From the NCBI GenBank assembly GCA_947627255.1, contig CANQVI010000012.1, positions 1 to 36,101 of the forward strand: a stretch of 36,101 nt of DNA, written 5' to 3'. The position numbers and the translations under genes were made by a program. The DNA comes from an uncultured Clostridia bacterium (GTDB lineage Bacteria; Bacillota; Clostridia; TANB77; CAG-465). The notes under the pieces are model-generated. The model was not told the origin of the DNA. It saw only the letters and a list, made by a program, of their open reading frames with translations, and made no database searches. This document shows positions 17,687-25,769 of this stretch, piece after piece. The stretch's first letter is position 1; each line of letters opens with the position of its first letter.

Positions 17687-17902
17687 ATGGCATCAACAAA
17701 TAGTAAAATGACTAACAAACAAGCCAAAGCTGCTTTAGATAAATTTAAATATGAAGTAGCTAATGAAATCGGTGTTAACCTAAAACAAGGTTATAATGGA
17801 GATTTAACTTCTAAACAAGCTGGTTCTATAGGTGGTGAAATGGTTAAAAGATTAGTTGCTAATGCTGCTAACCAAATGCAAGCACAACAACCTAACCAAT
17901 AA
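17687..17902 (+). CDS. Alpha/beta-type small acid-soluble spore protein (SASP)
   Basis: A 71-residue alpha/beta-type SASP. It saturates forespore DNA, forces an A-like conformation and protects against UV, heat and peroxide; the GPR protease degrades it at germination. The conserved blocks are visible: KFKYEVANEIGV (about 19-30, containing the GPR cleavage region), then GYNGDLTSKQAGSIGGEMVK. A Gln-rich tail follows. The start is supported by GGAGGTG at 8 nt. It is monocistronic with terminator 17930-17959. It and spo0A are the strongest evidence that the organism makes endospores. Confidence 0.97.
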   Translation: MASTNSKMTNKQAKAALDKFKYEVANEIGVNLKQGYNGDLTSKQAGSIGGEMVKRLVANAANQMQAQQPNQ

Positions 17903-17921
17903 TTATTAATTTGTAATTAAT

Positions 17922-17994
17922 GTATGATTAAAAAAGTGGGCTATTAAGCTCACTTTTTTGAATAATTATATATATTTATATAAATAATAGTTAT
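17922..17994. repeat. Direct repeat, copy 1 (contains the SASP terminator)
   Basis: This segment starts GTATGATT, includes the SASP terminator and continues through AAGCTCAC, a T run, and an AT-rich TTGAATAATTATATATAT stretch ending in AATAGTTAT. From AAGCTCAC onward (17947-17994) it is identical to copy 2 (18159-18219) except for one T in the T run. Confidence 0.8.
17930..17959 (+). terminator. Intrinsic terminator of the SASP gene
   Basis: AAAAAAGTGGGCT pairs with AGCTCACTTTTTT (one G-U pair) around a 4-nt ATTA loop. The T run is on the plus strand, 27 bases after the stop codon. Confidence 0.85.
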
Positions 17995-17997
17995 GTA

Positions 17998-18097
17998 TTT
18001 TGCATTTTTTTGATATCACTTTTAATATAATTTTACATTTTTTTAGTACCACTTTTGATGCAAGTTTGCATTTTTTTGGCACCACTTTTGATAATTT
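17998..18097. repeat. Three degenerate tandem repeats of about 33 bp
   Basis: Three head-to-tail units start at about 17998, 18031 and 18065. Each has the form TTTNCATTTTTTT, five variable bases, CACTTTTGAT and an AT-rich tail. No ORF or hairpin explains them. The gene-free stretch 17903-18229 otherwise holds the SASP terminator, the two copies of the direct repeat and an AT-rich remainder (18098-18158). Confidence 0.65.
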
Positions 18098-18158
18098 TTT
18101 ATGATTTTATTCCAAAAAATTAAAAATTTTCTATTTTTCGGAATAGATTTTTAATAAC

Positions 18159-18219
18159 GTATGATTTAAAAGCTCACTTTTTTTGAATAATTATATATAT
18201 TTATATAAATAATAGTTAT
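18159..18219. repeat. Direct repeat, copy 2 (upstream of yetF)
   Basis: The second copy of the segment at 17922-17994, about 225 bp downstream. It keeps GTATGATT, AAGCTCAC, the T run and the AT-rich TTGAAT...TATAAA stretch, but lacks the bases that form the 5' arm of the terminator. It can no longer terminate and ends 10 bases before the yetF start codon. The stretch offers a promoter-like TTGAAT/TATAAA pair with a suboptimal 15-bp spacer. Confidence 0.75.
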
Positions 18220-18229
18220 AGGTGATAAT

Positions 18230-18937
18230 ATGATAAATCAAATTATACAAGTAATAATTTTATCTTTCGTATCTGTTATTGTTCTTTTTATACTAACTAA
18301 AATAATAGGTAGTAGAGAAATTTCTCAGTTAAGTATGTTTGACTATATTAACAGTATAACGATAGGCTCTATAGCAGCTGAAATGGCAACTAATATAGAT
18401 GGTAATTATTTATATCCTTTAATAGCTATGATAGTATATACAATATCTATACTATTTCTTGCATTTTTGACAAATAAAAGTATAAAATTTAGAAGATACA
18501 TAAATGGTTCTTCTCTTGTTCTATATAATAATGGTACGCTATATAAAGAAAATTTCAAAAAGGCAAAGCTAGATATAAACGAATTTTTAGTAAATTGCAG
18601 AGTAAAAGGCTTCTTTAATTTAGCAGATATACATACTGCAATATTAGAACCAAATGGTCAAATTAGTATCATACCTAATATTGATATCTCACCTGTAAAA
18701 ACAAAGGATATGCAAATTCAAGCCGAGCAAGATGAATTTGTATATAATATAATAATTGACGGTAAAATAATAGAGAAAAATTTAGCTTCTACAGGAAATA
18801 ATTTAACATGGCTAAATAACAAACTCAAAGAGCAAAAAATATCTAGCATAAAGGATGTTTATCTTGCTACTTGCGATAAAAGCAACAATTTAAGTGTATA
18901 TTTAAAGAAAAGTAAAATACCTTCATATTTAATATAA
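18230..18937 (+). CDS. YetF/DUF421 family membrane protein
   Basis: A 235-residue DUF421 (YetF-like) protein with two to three N-terminal membrane helices (about 5-25, 35-50 and 60-80) and a soluble C-terminal part. The signature GSREISQLSMFDYINSITIG is clear, and the following domain begins INGSSLVLYNNGTLYKENFK. In Bacillus, several DUF421 proteins are spore inner-membrane proteins linked to germination or spore resistance. The location next to a SASP gene suggests such a role here, by inference. The start has a TAGGTGAT site. Terminator 18938-18963 lies directly after the stop codon. Confidence 0.9.
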   Translation: MINQIIQVIILSFVSVIVLFILTKIIGSREISQLSMFDYINSITIGSIAAEMATNIDGNYLYPLIAMIVYTISILFLAFLTNKSIKFRRYINGSSLVLYNNGTLYKENFKKAKLDINEFLVNCRVKGFFNLADIHTAILEPNGQISIIPNIDISPVKTKDMQIQAEQDEFVYNIIIDGKIIEKNLASTGNNLTWLNNKLKEQKISSIKDVYLATCDKSNNLSVYLKKSKIPSYLI

Positions 18938-18963
18938 AAAAATCCTATGAAAATAGGATTTTT
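18938..18963. terminator. Bidirectional terminator between yetF and the HelD-like gene
   Basis: AAAAATCCTAT/ATAGGATTTTT, an 11-bp stem with a 4-base GAAA/TTTC loop, symmetric enough to serve the convergent genes on both strands. It overlaps the stop codon of the minus-strand helicase gene. Confidence 0.85.
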
Positions 18964-21091
18964 AATTTAAAAATTTGCATATATTGTTACTATATATCAG
19001 TTCTAATCTATGCAAAGCACGTGTCATTGCAACATATAATAATTTCATATCTAATTTACTATCTGATTTGTACATATCTTCATCTGTATCTACTATAATC
19101 ACTGCATCAAATTCTAATCCTTTAGCAAGATATGAAGTCACTATACATACTCCTCCATTATATTTTTCTTGATCTTTATATATGATTTCAGATTCAATAT
19201 TTGCCTCTTTAAACTTCTTGTTTAAATTTAACATATTGTTTTGATTTTTATATATAATAGCTATTGAATTATATCCCTCTTTTTGATATTGTTTTACTCT
19301 TTCTACTATATAATCTTCTTGCATATTCTTGTCTACCTTGCTTTTTATAACAGGACCAGCATTACGTATTACAGGATTTGCTTTTCCAAGACCAATATTA
19401 CTAGATATTTTATTAGCCTCATTCATTATTTCTATTGAAGTTCTATATGATTTTTCAAGTTTCATAAATTCTACATCATCAAAAATATCATAAATTTCAT
19501 TCCAATTATCTATTGCTCTATATTGATATATACCCTGTGCCATATCTCCAAATATAGAGAAATAAGCATTACTTAAAATCAACCTTAAAACATAATAACT
19601 AAATTTTCCAAAGTCTTGCGCCTCATCTATTACTACAAATTTGAAGTCTGTATATTGTTCATTTCCAAATAGTACATATTTTATATATAAAAGAGCTGAT
19701 ATATCCTCATTTTCTATAACTCTATTTTTAAGAGATTTTAGTGTATCCTCTTTTAATGATTTTATATCTACATCTATATTTTCTGTATATTTATCCACAT
19801 TTTCCACAAATTTTTTGTAGATATCTAAAACTTTAACATTACTAATATTAACGTACTTTCTTAGTTGCTTTTCAAATCCTGTATCTGTTAATTCTTTTAG
19901 CATATCTAGTTCTTTTTTAGCAAGTGTTCTTTTAACTTGTATATCATCCTCAGAATCATATAATTTTGACATAGCATCTTTAATATTTTTATATACATTT
20001 TCATCTTTTTTTATTCTATTTGCTATAATTTTTGCTGTCATCCCAAGTTTTTGGCTTATAGATAGTCCCATTGTATTTTCAAACACTTCCATTACACTTT
20101 CTTTTGTAAGGACTTGAACATTATTTATAACTAAACCTTTTTCGGATAACAAGCCATTTTTGACATCATTTAGATATTTATCTAACGATTTTTTATACTC
20201 CATACTATTTTTATATTTTAAATACTTTTTACTCTTTTTATTATCTATTATATCTGCTATTTTCTTTGTCGTATCTTCAAAGGTTATTTTTTCATTTATA
20301 AAGTTACTTGCAAGTTCTTCAAATGTTAATTGTACTGCATTACTTGCATCCAAATCTGGTAAAACGTTAGATATATAGTTTATGAAAAACTTATTTGGTC
20401 CAATTACCATAAATTGATTTGCTTTTAATTTATTTGCATTGTTATACATTAAGTAAGCAATTCTATGTAGAGCAACTGTAGTTTTTCCTGAACCTGCAAC
20501 ACCTTGAACTATCACATTCTTTTCTAATTCTTTTCTTATTATGTTGTTTTGTTCAGATTGAATTGTTGCAACTATATTCTTAAGTCTACTATCTGCACTT
20601 GCACCCAAATATGGTTTTAATAATTCATCATCAGAAACAGAATCTACATCAAAAATTTCTTCTAGCTTTCCATCTTTAATTATTATCTGTCTTTTTAGAG
20701 ACATTTCTCCTTTTATAATTCCATCAGGAGCAACATACTCTACTTTTCCTAAATTACTATCATAATATAATGTTGAAATTGGAGCACGCCAATCAGTAAT
20801 TACAATATTTCCGTCTAAATCTAAAACTCCTATTTTACCTATGTACAGTTTTTCTTTTTTATCTTTTGTATCATCTTTAAAGTCAATTCTAGCAAAGTAG
20901 GGTTTGTCTTTTACCCTTGCTATATTAGTAATTTTAGTAGCCGTTGATGACATTAAATTAGAAAGTAGTACAGGGTTATTTTTATACTTTTGTGGTAAAG
21001 CTGCAAGTATCTTTTCTTCCCCTGCTTGAATTTCTTCTAGCTCATTTTTAGTTTTCTCTAATTTAGCTTTTTCATATTCTAACTCTTCCAT
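18962..21091 (-). CDS. HelD-like UvrD/Rep-family ATPase
   Basis: A 709-residue superfamily-1 ATPase resembling HelD, which in Bacillus binds RNA polymerase and helps release it from DNA. Order: N-terminal coiled coil (about 1-30), a beta-rich segment with ITDWRAPISTLYY typical of HelD proteins, Walker A GVAGSGKTT (197-205), a long helical insertion, Walker B FVVIDEAQDF, and C-terminal motifs including YVAMTRALHRLELIY. The start is backed by AAGGAGG. It has its own promoter (21119-21147) and shares terminator 18938-18963. It could instead be a DNA-repair helicase, but the N-terminal arm favours HelD. Confidence 0.87.
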   Translation of the reverse strand: MEELEYEKAKLEKTKNELEEIQAGEEKILAALPQKYKNNPVLLSNLMSSTATKITNIARVKDKPYFARIDFKDDTKDKKEKLYIGKIGVLDLDGNIVITDWRAPISTLYYDSNLGKVEYVAPDGIIKGEMSLKRQIIIKDGKLEEIFDVDSVSDDELLKPYLGASADSRLKNIVATIQSEQNNIIRKELEKNVIVQGVAGSGKTTVALHRIAYLMYNNANKLKANQFMVIGPNKFFINYISNVLPDLDASNAVQLTFEELASNFINEKITFEDTTKKIADIIDNKKSKKYLKYKNSMEYKKSLDKYLNDVKNGLLSEKGLVINNVQVLTKESVMEVFENTMGLSISQKLGMTAKIIANRIKKDENVYKNIKDAMSKLYDSEDDIQVKRTLAKKELDMLKELTDTGFEKQLRKYVNISNVKVLDIYKKFVENVDKYTENIDVDIKSLKEDTLKSLKNRVIENEDISALLYIKYVLFGNEQYTDFKFVVIDEAQDFGKFSYYVLRLILSNAYFSIFGDMAQGIYQYRAIDNWNEIYDIFDDVEFMKLEKSYRTSIEIMNEANKISSNIGLGKANPVIRNAGPVIKSKVDKNMQEDYIVERVKQYQKEGYNSIAIIYKNQNNMLNLNKKFKEANIESEIIYKDQEKYNGGVCIVTSYLAKGLEFDAVIIVDTDEDMYKSDSKLDMKLLYVAMTRALHRLELIYSNNICKFLN

Positions 21092-21118
21092 AACATCCTC
21101 CTTTACAAATACCTACAT

Positions 21119-21147
21119 ATTATAACTTATGTATGTTCAAAATACAA
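21119..21147 (-). promoter_or_regulatory. Sigma-A promoter of the HelD-like gene
   Basis: Minus-strand TTGTAT (21142-21147), a 17-bp spacer and perfect TATAAT (21119-21124), 27 bases before the ATG. Confidence 0.65.
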
Positions 21148-21162
21148 TAAAGAGTATAGCAA

Positions 21163-21195
21163 AAAAGAGATGATACTTAAGGTACCACCCTTTTT
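21163..21195 (-). terminator. Terminator of the ADP-ribosyltransferase cassette
   Basis: On the minus strand GGTGGTAC pairs with GTATCATC (two G-U pairs), extended by A/T pairs and followed by TTTTTT. The plus-strand words AAAAGAGATGATAC (21163-21176) and CACCCTTTTT (21186-21195) recur exactly in the secY terminator. Confidence 0.75.
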
Positions 21196-21202
21196 ATATA
21201 AC

Positions 21203-23152
21203 TTATCTTATACCATATCTTCCACGTGTAATGTTTTTGTGCAATTCTTCCTTTTTTTGTTCTAAAGTCTTTCCATCATCTCTTGTATATTCTATAAGGA
21301 TATCTAAAGCGTCATCTACTTTTATATAGTCTTCGCTATTTACTTCATCCATTTTACGTGGTTTTTCATTTACACTAGCAATATTATTTATTTTTTCTGT
21401 TTGATCTTTTATATTTAAAGCCATTTTTCTATTGCTAATTTTCTTATCTACTACTTGTGGTAAATTACCATTTATAATTATATCAAATCTAGCTTTTTCA
21501 CTTTCGCTAATTTCAACATCATTATCTTGTAGTAAAGGTTTTGCTTCTTTTGGTAAATTTTCAATTCCTATTATTTTACTATACTTAGTTACATATTCTT
21601 TTAATTTATCATAATCGTTTGTAGGAATATTTAATCCACCATTTTTTATACACTCTAATCTTGAATCTAAGTTTTCAATCTTAGCCTGTTTTAATTTTGC
21701 TTTTCCTGTTATTTTATCTAGTGCACTATCCTTTTTTAATTTTAATTCGTCTCTTTGTTTTATTATATCTGATAATGTTTTTTGTACTAAAGCATTTTCA
21801 ACACTTTTGCCTATTTCTATTCTAGCATTATCTTTACTTAAATTTTTAGACACATTAATACTTTTTTCGCACTCATCCATAAGCTTTTTTGTTATTTCTA
21901 TTTGACTATCTTTTTCTGCCATTGTATCTATGATACCACCATTTTCTAGTTCTTCAATAGTCATATTATCATTTATTTCTATTTTCTCAAGACTTTTTTT
22001 AATTTCTTCAATATTTTGTATAACTTCTGTAAATTTAGATACATTATCATTTTCTATATTTCTAGTACTTGTATTTATAGCTCCAGTATTTTTTGCAGTT
22101 TCACTAAGCTCTACTTCTTCATCATCTAGCTCACTATAATCTTTTCTAACATTACTAACAAATTCAATCTTTTCATTTGCTTTTTGAATAAGATTTGCTT
22201 TAAAATCTTTTATTTCTTGTATCCTATTTACCCTATATTTTTCGTCTTGTTCTTTTTCTTCTTTTTGTATTTCTTTATCTATTCCAATTTCTATAGTTTT
22301 AAATTTGTCTTGAAGGTATTTTGACATATTCTCTCTAAATGTTTTAAGTTTACCTGCTGTTATTTCAAGTTTACTACTCTTTTCTTCTATCTCTTTTTCC
22401 AATAGTTCAAAATCTTTAAAATCATCTTTAGACATTCCTTTTGAAAATAACTTTTTTCGTTCATATAGCATTTCAACTTCTTTTTCTAATTCGTTATATT
22501 CATCTAATTCTTTGTTAACGTCTAAAGAATATATTTCTTTTTCGCATTTTTCTCTTTCATTTTCATCTATTTCTTTATATTCTTGCTTTTCTAAAACCAT
22601 ATCATATTCAGAAAAACTTGAATTGTTAAAGTAATTATCTTTTTTTATACTTTTAACTTTAGAATATGGCGCTATTAATATTTCTTCTTCTGATACTGAT
22701 GTTTCATCTAAATATCTATCCATAATTAAATATGGTACATTTTCTGTCATTTTAACATTTACAATAGCACCATTATTATATTCAGAAAATCTCTTAGATA
22801 TTTCTTTATCTTGTGAAGTAGATAGGAATCTAGAATATTGTTTTCCTGCTTGTAACATTTCTACTTCATTAACACTAGTACCTCTATATAATATACTTGG
22901 ATATTTAGATAATACTTTACTCTGCTTATACATAGCAGAATATATTTTTTCAAGTACATCAATATTTTGAGCTATTTTCTCTTTAGATAAGTCTATTAGC
23001 CATCCTTTATTCCTTAGCTTTAATATAACCTTAGGATCAACATCCAGTACTGAATTTAAAGATGTATGAAATGGTCCAATATATTCTTGGATTGCATTAA
23101 TTTCTTCATCATTTAGCTCTAAACTTTTAAATTTTGAATAGTCATATACCAT
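21203..23152 (-). CDS. ADP-ribosyltransferase-fold protein with long coiled-coil region
   Basis: A 649-residue protein. Residues 1-185 show the R-S-E pattern of arginine-type mono-ADP-ribosyltransferases (ADPrib_exo_Tox-like): LNDEEINAIQEYIGPFHTSLN at the start, Arg90 in ILYRGTS, Ser111-Thr112-Ser113 in SRFLSTSQD, and an ExE motif at Glu155-Glu157 in VSEEEILIAPYS. All catalytic positions appear intact. Residues 190-640 are Lys/Glu-rich, helical and probably coiled coil. There is no signal peptide or membrane segment, so it seems cytoplasmic unless secreted by a leaderless route. It is co-transcribed with the small upstream gene (23166-23357). Target and role are unknown: toxin, phage-derived effector and regulatory enzyme are all possible. 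The start has GTGAGG upstream. Confidence 0.75.
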   Translation of the reverse strand: MVYDYSKFKSLELNDEEINAIQEYIGPFHTSLNSVLDVDPKVILKLRNKGWLIDLSKEKIAQNIDVLEKIYSAMYKQSKVLSKYPSILYRGTSVNEVEMLQAGKQYSRFLSTSQDKEISKRFSEYNNGAIVNVKMTENVPYLIMDRYLDETSVSEEEILIAPYSKVKSIKKDNYFNNSSFSEYDMVLEKQEYKEIDENEREKCEKEIYSLDVNKELDEYNELEKEVEMLYERKKLFSKGMSKDDFKDFELLEKEIEEKSSKLEITAGKLKTFRENMSKYLQDKFKTIEIGIDKEIQKEEKEQDEKYRVNRIQEIKDFKANLIQKANEKIEFVSNVRKDYSELDDEEVELSETAKNTGAINTSTRNIENDNVSKFTEVIQNIEEIKKSLEKIEINDNMTIEELENGGIIDTMAEKDSQIEITKKLMDECEKSINVSKNLSKDNARIEIGKSVENALVQKTLSDIIKQRDELKLKKDSALDKITGKAKLKQAKIENLDSRLECIKNGGLNIPTNDYDKLKEYVTKYSKIIGIENLPKEAKPLLQDNDVEISESEKARFDIIINGNLPQVVDKKISNRKMALNIKDQTEKINNIASVNEKPRKMDEVNSEDYIKVDDALDILIEYTRDDGKTLEQKKEELHKNITRGRYGIR

Positions 23153-23165
23153 ATAACTTACCTCA

Positions 23166-23357
23166 CTATATTGTTGGTTCTTCTGGATTTACTCTTTCAT
23201 TTTTATTTATATCTCTTTCGGATTTTTCTCTTGCTCTTTCTCTTTGAGCTACATTTTTAGCTACTTGTTCAGGAGTATATACATATTGCTTTAGTTCTTC
23301 TCTAAACTCCTTTGCTTCATCTGAAATCTTGTGTTCATCTATTGTATTATTATCCAA
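23166..23357 (-). CDS. Small charged protein preceding the ADP-ribosyltransferase gene
   Basis: A 63-residue, highly charged, probably helical protein containing YTPEQVAKNVAQRERAREKS and ending in a Pro-Glu-rich tail. No family is recognised. The frame opens at a GTG (23366), but this codon overlaps the ribosome-binding site GAGGGTG, so the TTG at 23357, 9 nt downstream, is the better start. It lies 13 bases upstream of the ADP-ribosyltransferase gene under promoter 23382-23410. A partner, chaperone or antitoxin role is conceivable from position only. Confidence 0.6.
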   Translation of the reverse strand: MDNNTIDEHKISDEAKEFREELKQYVYTPEQVAKNVAQRERAREKSERDINKNERVNPEEPTI

Positions 23358-23381
23358 TATTATCACCCTCTACAATATTTT

Positions 23382-23410
23382 ACTTTACCATAAAGGAGAA
23401 AGTTTGTCAA
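23382..23410 (-). promoter_or_regulatory. Sigma-A promoter of the ADP-ribosyltransferase cassette
   Basis: Minus-strand perfect TTGACA (23405-23410), a 17-bp spacer and TAAAGT (23382-23387). It begins directly after the secY terminator. Confidence 0.75.
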
Positions 23411-23416
23411 TAAAAT

Positions 23417-23448
23417 AAAAGAGATGATACAAATGTATCACCCTTTTT
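23417..23448 (-). terminator. Terminator of the S10-spc ribosomal operon, after secY
   Basis: On the minus strand GGGTGATAC pairs with GTATCATCTC (G-U pairs included) around a 4-nt loop, followed by TTTT. The G-U pairs stabilise only the minus-strand RNA, which fixes its direction. Confidence 0.75.
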
Positions 23449-23458
23449 TAACTAAATA

Positions 23459-24772
23459 TTATCCTAAAAATCCTGAATAATTTCTGCTAACCATTTGTGT
23501 TTCAATATTCTTTAATAATTCTAGTCCAACACTAACTAAGATTAATATTGAGTTACCACTAAATGATATTGATTGTTCTGTAAATGCTTGTAATATTATT
23601 GGTAATATTGCAATTCCAGCTAAGAATAAAGAACCTGCAGCTGTAATACGCATTAATACAGAATTTATATATTCAGATGTGTTTTTACCTGCTCTAATAC
23701 CAGGAATAAATCCACCGTTTTTCTTTAAATTGTTTGCTATTTCTACAGGATTTACTATAAACATTGTATATATAAATGTAAATAGTATAATAAGTGCCAT
23801 ATAAATTACAGCGTATCCTAATAGATAATACCATGGACTGCTTGATGAAGCAGTAAATAATGTGTATACGCCTTTCCAAAATCCTGTTAATGTACTTGTA
23901 TCAGTAACAAGACTAATTATTATACTTGGGAATGACATAAATGACATTGCAAATATAAGAGGCATAACACCTGCCATAGCAAGTTTTATTGGAATATGTG
24001 TATTTTGTCCACCGTACATTTTTCTTCCTACAACTCTTTTTGCATAGTTTACAGGAATTCTACGTTCAGCACTTTGAACAAATACAACACCAGCAATTAC
24101 AGCTATTAGTCCTACGATTAAAGCTGCAAATACTAATATACCAGTAAATCCACTTCCAGCAATACCAGCAAATGCAGATATTGTTGTTGGAAGACCTGCT
24201 ATTATACCAAAGAATACTATCATTGATATACCATTACCAACACCGTATTCTGTAATTTTATCTCCAAGCCAAGTTAATAAAGAAGTACCTGCCATTAAAG
24301 ATACAATAAATAGTATAAATCCTAATACTTTTCCTGCACCATATGTTAATGGAGTTAATAGATATGCTCTATATGTAAAATATAATCCTAAACCTTCAAT
24401 AAACGCAAAGGCAATAGTTAAATATTTAGTATATCTACCTAATTTTTTTCTTCCTTCTTCACCTTCTTTAGAAAGTCTTTCTAAACTTGGTATTACAAAT
24501 TGTAACAAATTAAGAACGATAGATGCTGTGATGTATGGTCCAATAGTCATTGAGAATATTGATAATCTACTAAACGCACCACCAGATATTAGGTTTATCA
24601 TTGTAGATAGACCATTTGAATCAGCACCTAATTGTTGATTAATTGCTAATTTATCTAGTCCAGGTATTGTTATAAATGTACCTATTCTAAATAATAATAA
24701 TATTAAAATTGTAAAGATTAATTTTTTTCTTATATCTTTTACTGAGAATATGTTCTTAATTGTTTCTAACAT
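23459..24772 (-). CDS. secY: Preprotein translocase subunit SecY
   Basis: A 437-residue SecY, the channel of the Sec translocon, with about ten membrane helices. Family motifs include the start KNIFSVKDIRKKLIFTILIL, the plug/early region RIGTFITIPGLD, GPYITASIVLNLLQ, and the cytoplasmic loop AERRIPVNYAKR used for ribosome/SecA contact. Length is normal. It starts one base after the rplO stop codon, so translation is likely coupled. It is the last gene of the operon here; adk and map do not follow. Confidence 0.98.
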   Translation of the reverse strand: MLETIKNIFSVKDIRKKLIFTILILLLFRIGTFITIPGLDKLAINQQLGADSNGLSTMINLISGGAFSRLSIFSMTIGPYITASIVLNLLQFVIPSLERLSKEGEEGRKKLGRYTKYLTIAFAFIEGLGLYFTYRAYLLTPLTYGAGKVLGFILFIVSLMAGTSLLTWLGDKITEYGVGNGISMIVFFGIIAGLPTTISAFAGIAGSGFTGILVFAALIVGLIAVIAGVVFVQSAERRIPVNYAKRVVGRKMYGGQNTHIPIKLAMAGVMPLIFAMSFMSFPSIIISLVTDTSTLTGFWKGVYTLFTASSSSPWYYLLGYAVIYMALIILFTFIYTMFIVNPVEIANNLKKNGGFIPGIRAGKNTSEYINSVLMRITAAGSLFLAGIAILPIILQAFTEQSISFSGNSILILVSVGLELLKNIETQMVSRNYSGFLG

Positions 24773-24773
24773 A

Positions 24774-25214
24774 TTACTTCACCTCAGTCTTTCCACCTAC
24801 AGCTTGTATTTTTTCTTCAGCAGTTTTTGAGAATTTTGTAGCTACAACAGTAAGTTTTTTTGTTAGTGTACCGTTTCCTAAAACTTTAACACCATCTAAT
24901 TCTTTCTTTATTATTCCTTCAGTCAATAAAAGTTTACTATCTACAACTGTACCATTTTCAAATTGTTCTAAATCACTTAAATTTATTACTGCATATTCAG
25001 TTGCAAAGTGATTTTTAAATCCTCTTTTAGGAATTCTTCTATATAAAGGTGTTTGTCCACCTTCAAATCCTCTTCTAATGCTACCGCCTGATCTAGCTTT
25101 TTGACCTTTATGTCCTTTTCCAGCTGTTTTTCCAAGACCACTTCCAATTCCTCTACCTACTCTTTTTGAAGTAGTAGTAGCTCCATATGCTGGACCTAAT
25201 TCGTGTATCTTCAT
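24774..25214 (-). CDS. rplO: 50S ribosomal protein L15
   Basis: A 146-residue uL15, normal length. The N-terminal Gly/Arg/Lys-rich tail ([20 protein letters not shown]) that threads into the 23S rRNA is typical, followed by [18 protein letters not shown]. It follows rpsE after a 46-base gap, the place where rpmD (L30) normally sits; that gap holds only the ribosome-binding site and AT-rich sequence. Confidence 0.97.
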   Translation of the reverse strand: MKIHELGPAYGATTTSKRVGRGIGSGLGKTAGKGHKGQKARSGGSIRRGFEGGQTPLYRRIPKRGFKNHFATEYAVINLSDLEQFENGTVVDSKLLLTEGIIKKELDGVKVLGNGTLTKKLTVVATKFSKTAEEKIQAVGGKTEVK

Positions 25215-25260
25215 TCAAGCCTCCTCCTCTCTTCATATATTACTAGTATTCATTATATCA

Positions 25261-25752
25261 TTACTTTAGTATTTCTTCTACTGTTTTTCCTCTAAGTTTT
25301 GCAACTTCTTCTGGAGTTCTCATAGCATTTAATGCTTTAACTGTAGCGTATACTACATTTCTGCTATTACGAGAACCTAAAGTTTTAGCTGTTACGTTTT
25401 TAACACCTGCAAGTTCTAGAACTGGTCTTACTGCACCACCTGCAATTATACCTGTACCTTCAACTGCTGGTTTTAAAATTACTTTAGATGAACCAAAGTT
25501 TGTTGTATATTCATGAGGTAAAGTACCATTTACTAAAGATACTTCTACTAAATTTTTCTTAGCATCATCTGTTGCTTTTTTGATAGCTTCAGGAACTTCA
25601 GAAGATTTTCCAGTACCAACACCGATGTGACCATTTTCATCACCAACAACTACTAGTACACTAAATCTAAAAGTTCTACCACCTTTAACAACTTTAGCAA
25701 CTCTACTTACATTAACAACTTTTTCTTTTAATTCAGTTTTAGTTTCTGCCAT
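25261..25752 (-). CDS. rpsE: 30S ribosomal protein S5
   Basis: A 163-residue uS5, which supports translational accuracy and helps form the mRNA entry channel. It has the double-stranded-RNA-binding-like N-terminal domain ([20 protein letters not shown]) and the conserved [14 protein letters not shown]. The start MAETK at 25752 is chosen because AAAGGAG precedes it; this site overlaps the rplR stop codon. An extension to 25770 is not supported. Confidence 0.97.
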   Translation of the reverse strand: MAETKTELKEKVVNVSRVAKVVKGGRTFRFSVLVVVGDENGHIGVGTGKSSEVPEAIKKATDDAKKNLVEVSLVNGTLPHEYTTNFGSSKVILKPAVEGTGIIAGGAVRPVLELAGVKNVTAKTLGSRNSRNVVYATVKALNAMRTPEEVAKLRGKTVEEILK

Positions 25753-25769
25753 TTTAGTTTCTCCTTTCA

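Noticed and set aside
17998-18097. CRISPR-like array
   Set aside because: The three units have no conserved repeat of 23 bases or more with unique spacers, the variable part is only about five bases, and no cas genes are present.
21203-23152. Secreted binary toxin component (VIP2/C2I-like)
   Set aside because: The catalytic pattern fits, but there is no signal peptide, no binding/translocation partner gene and the C-terminal half is coiled coil, so a secreted toxin is not supported.
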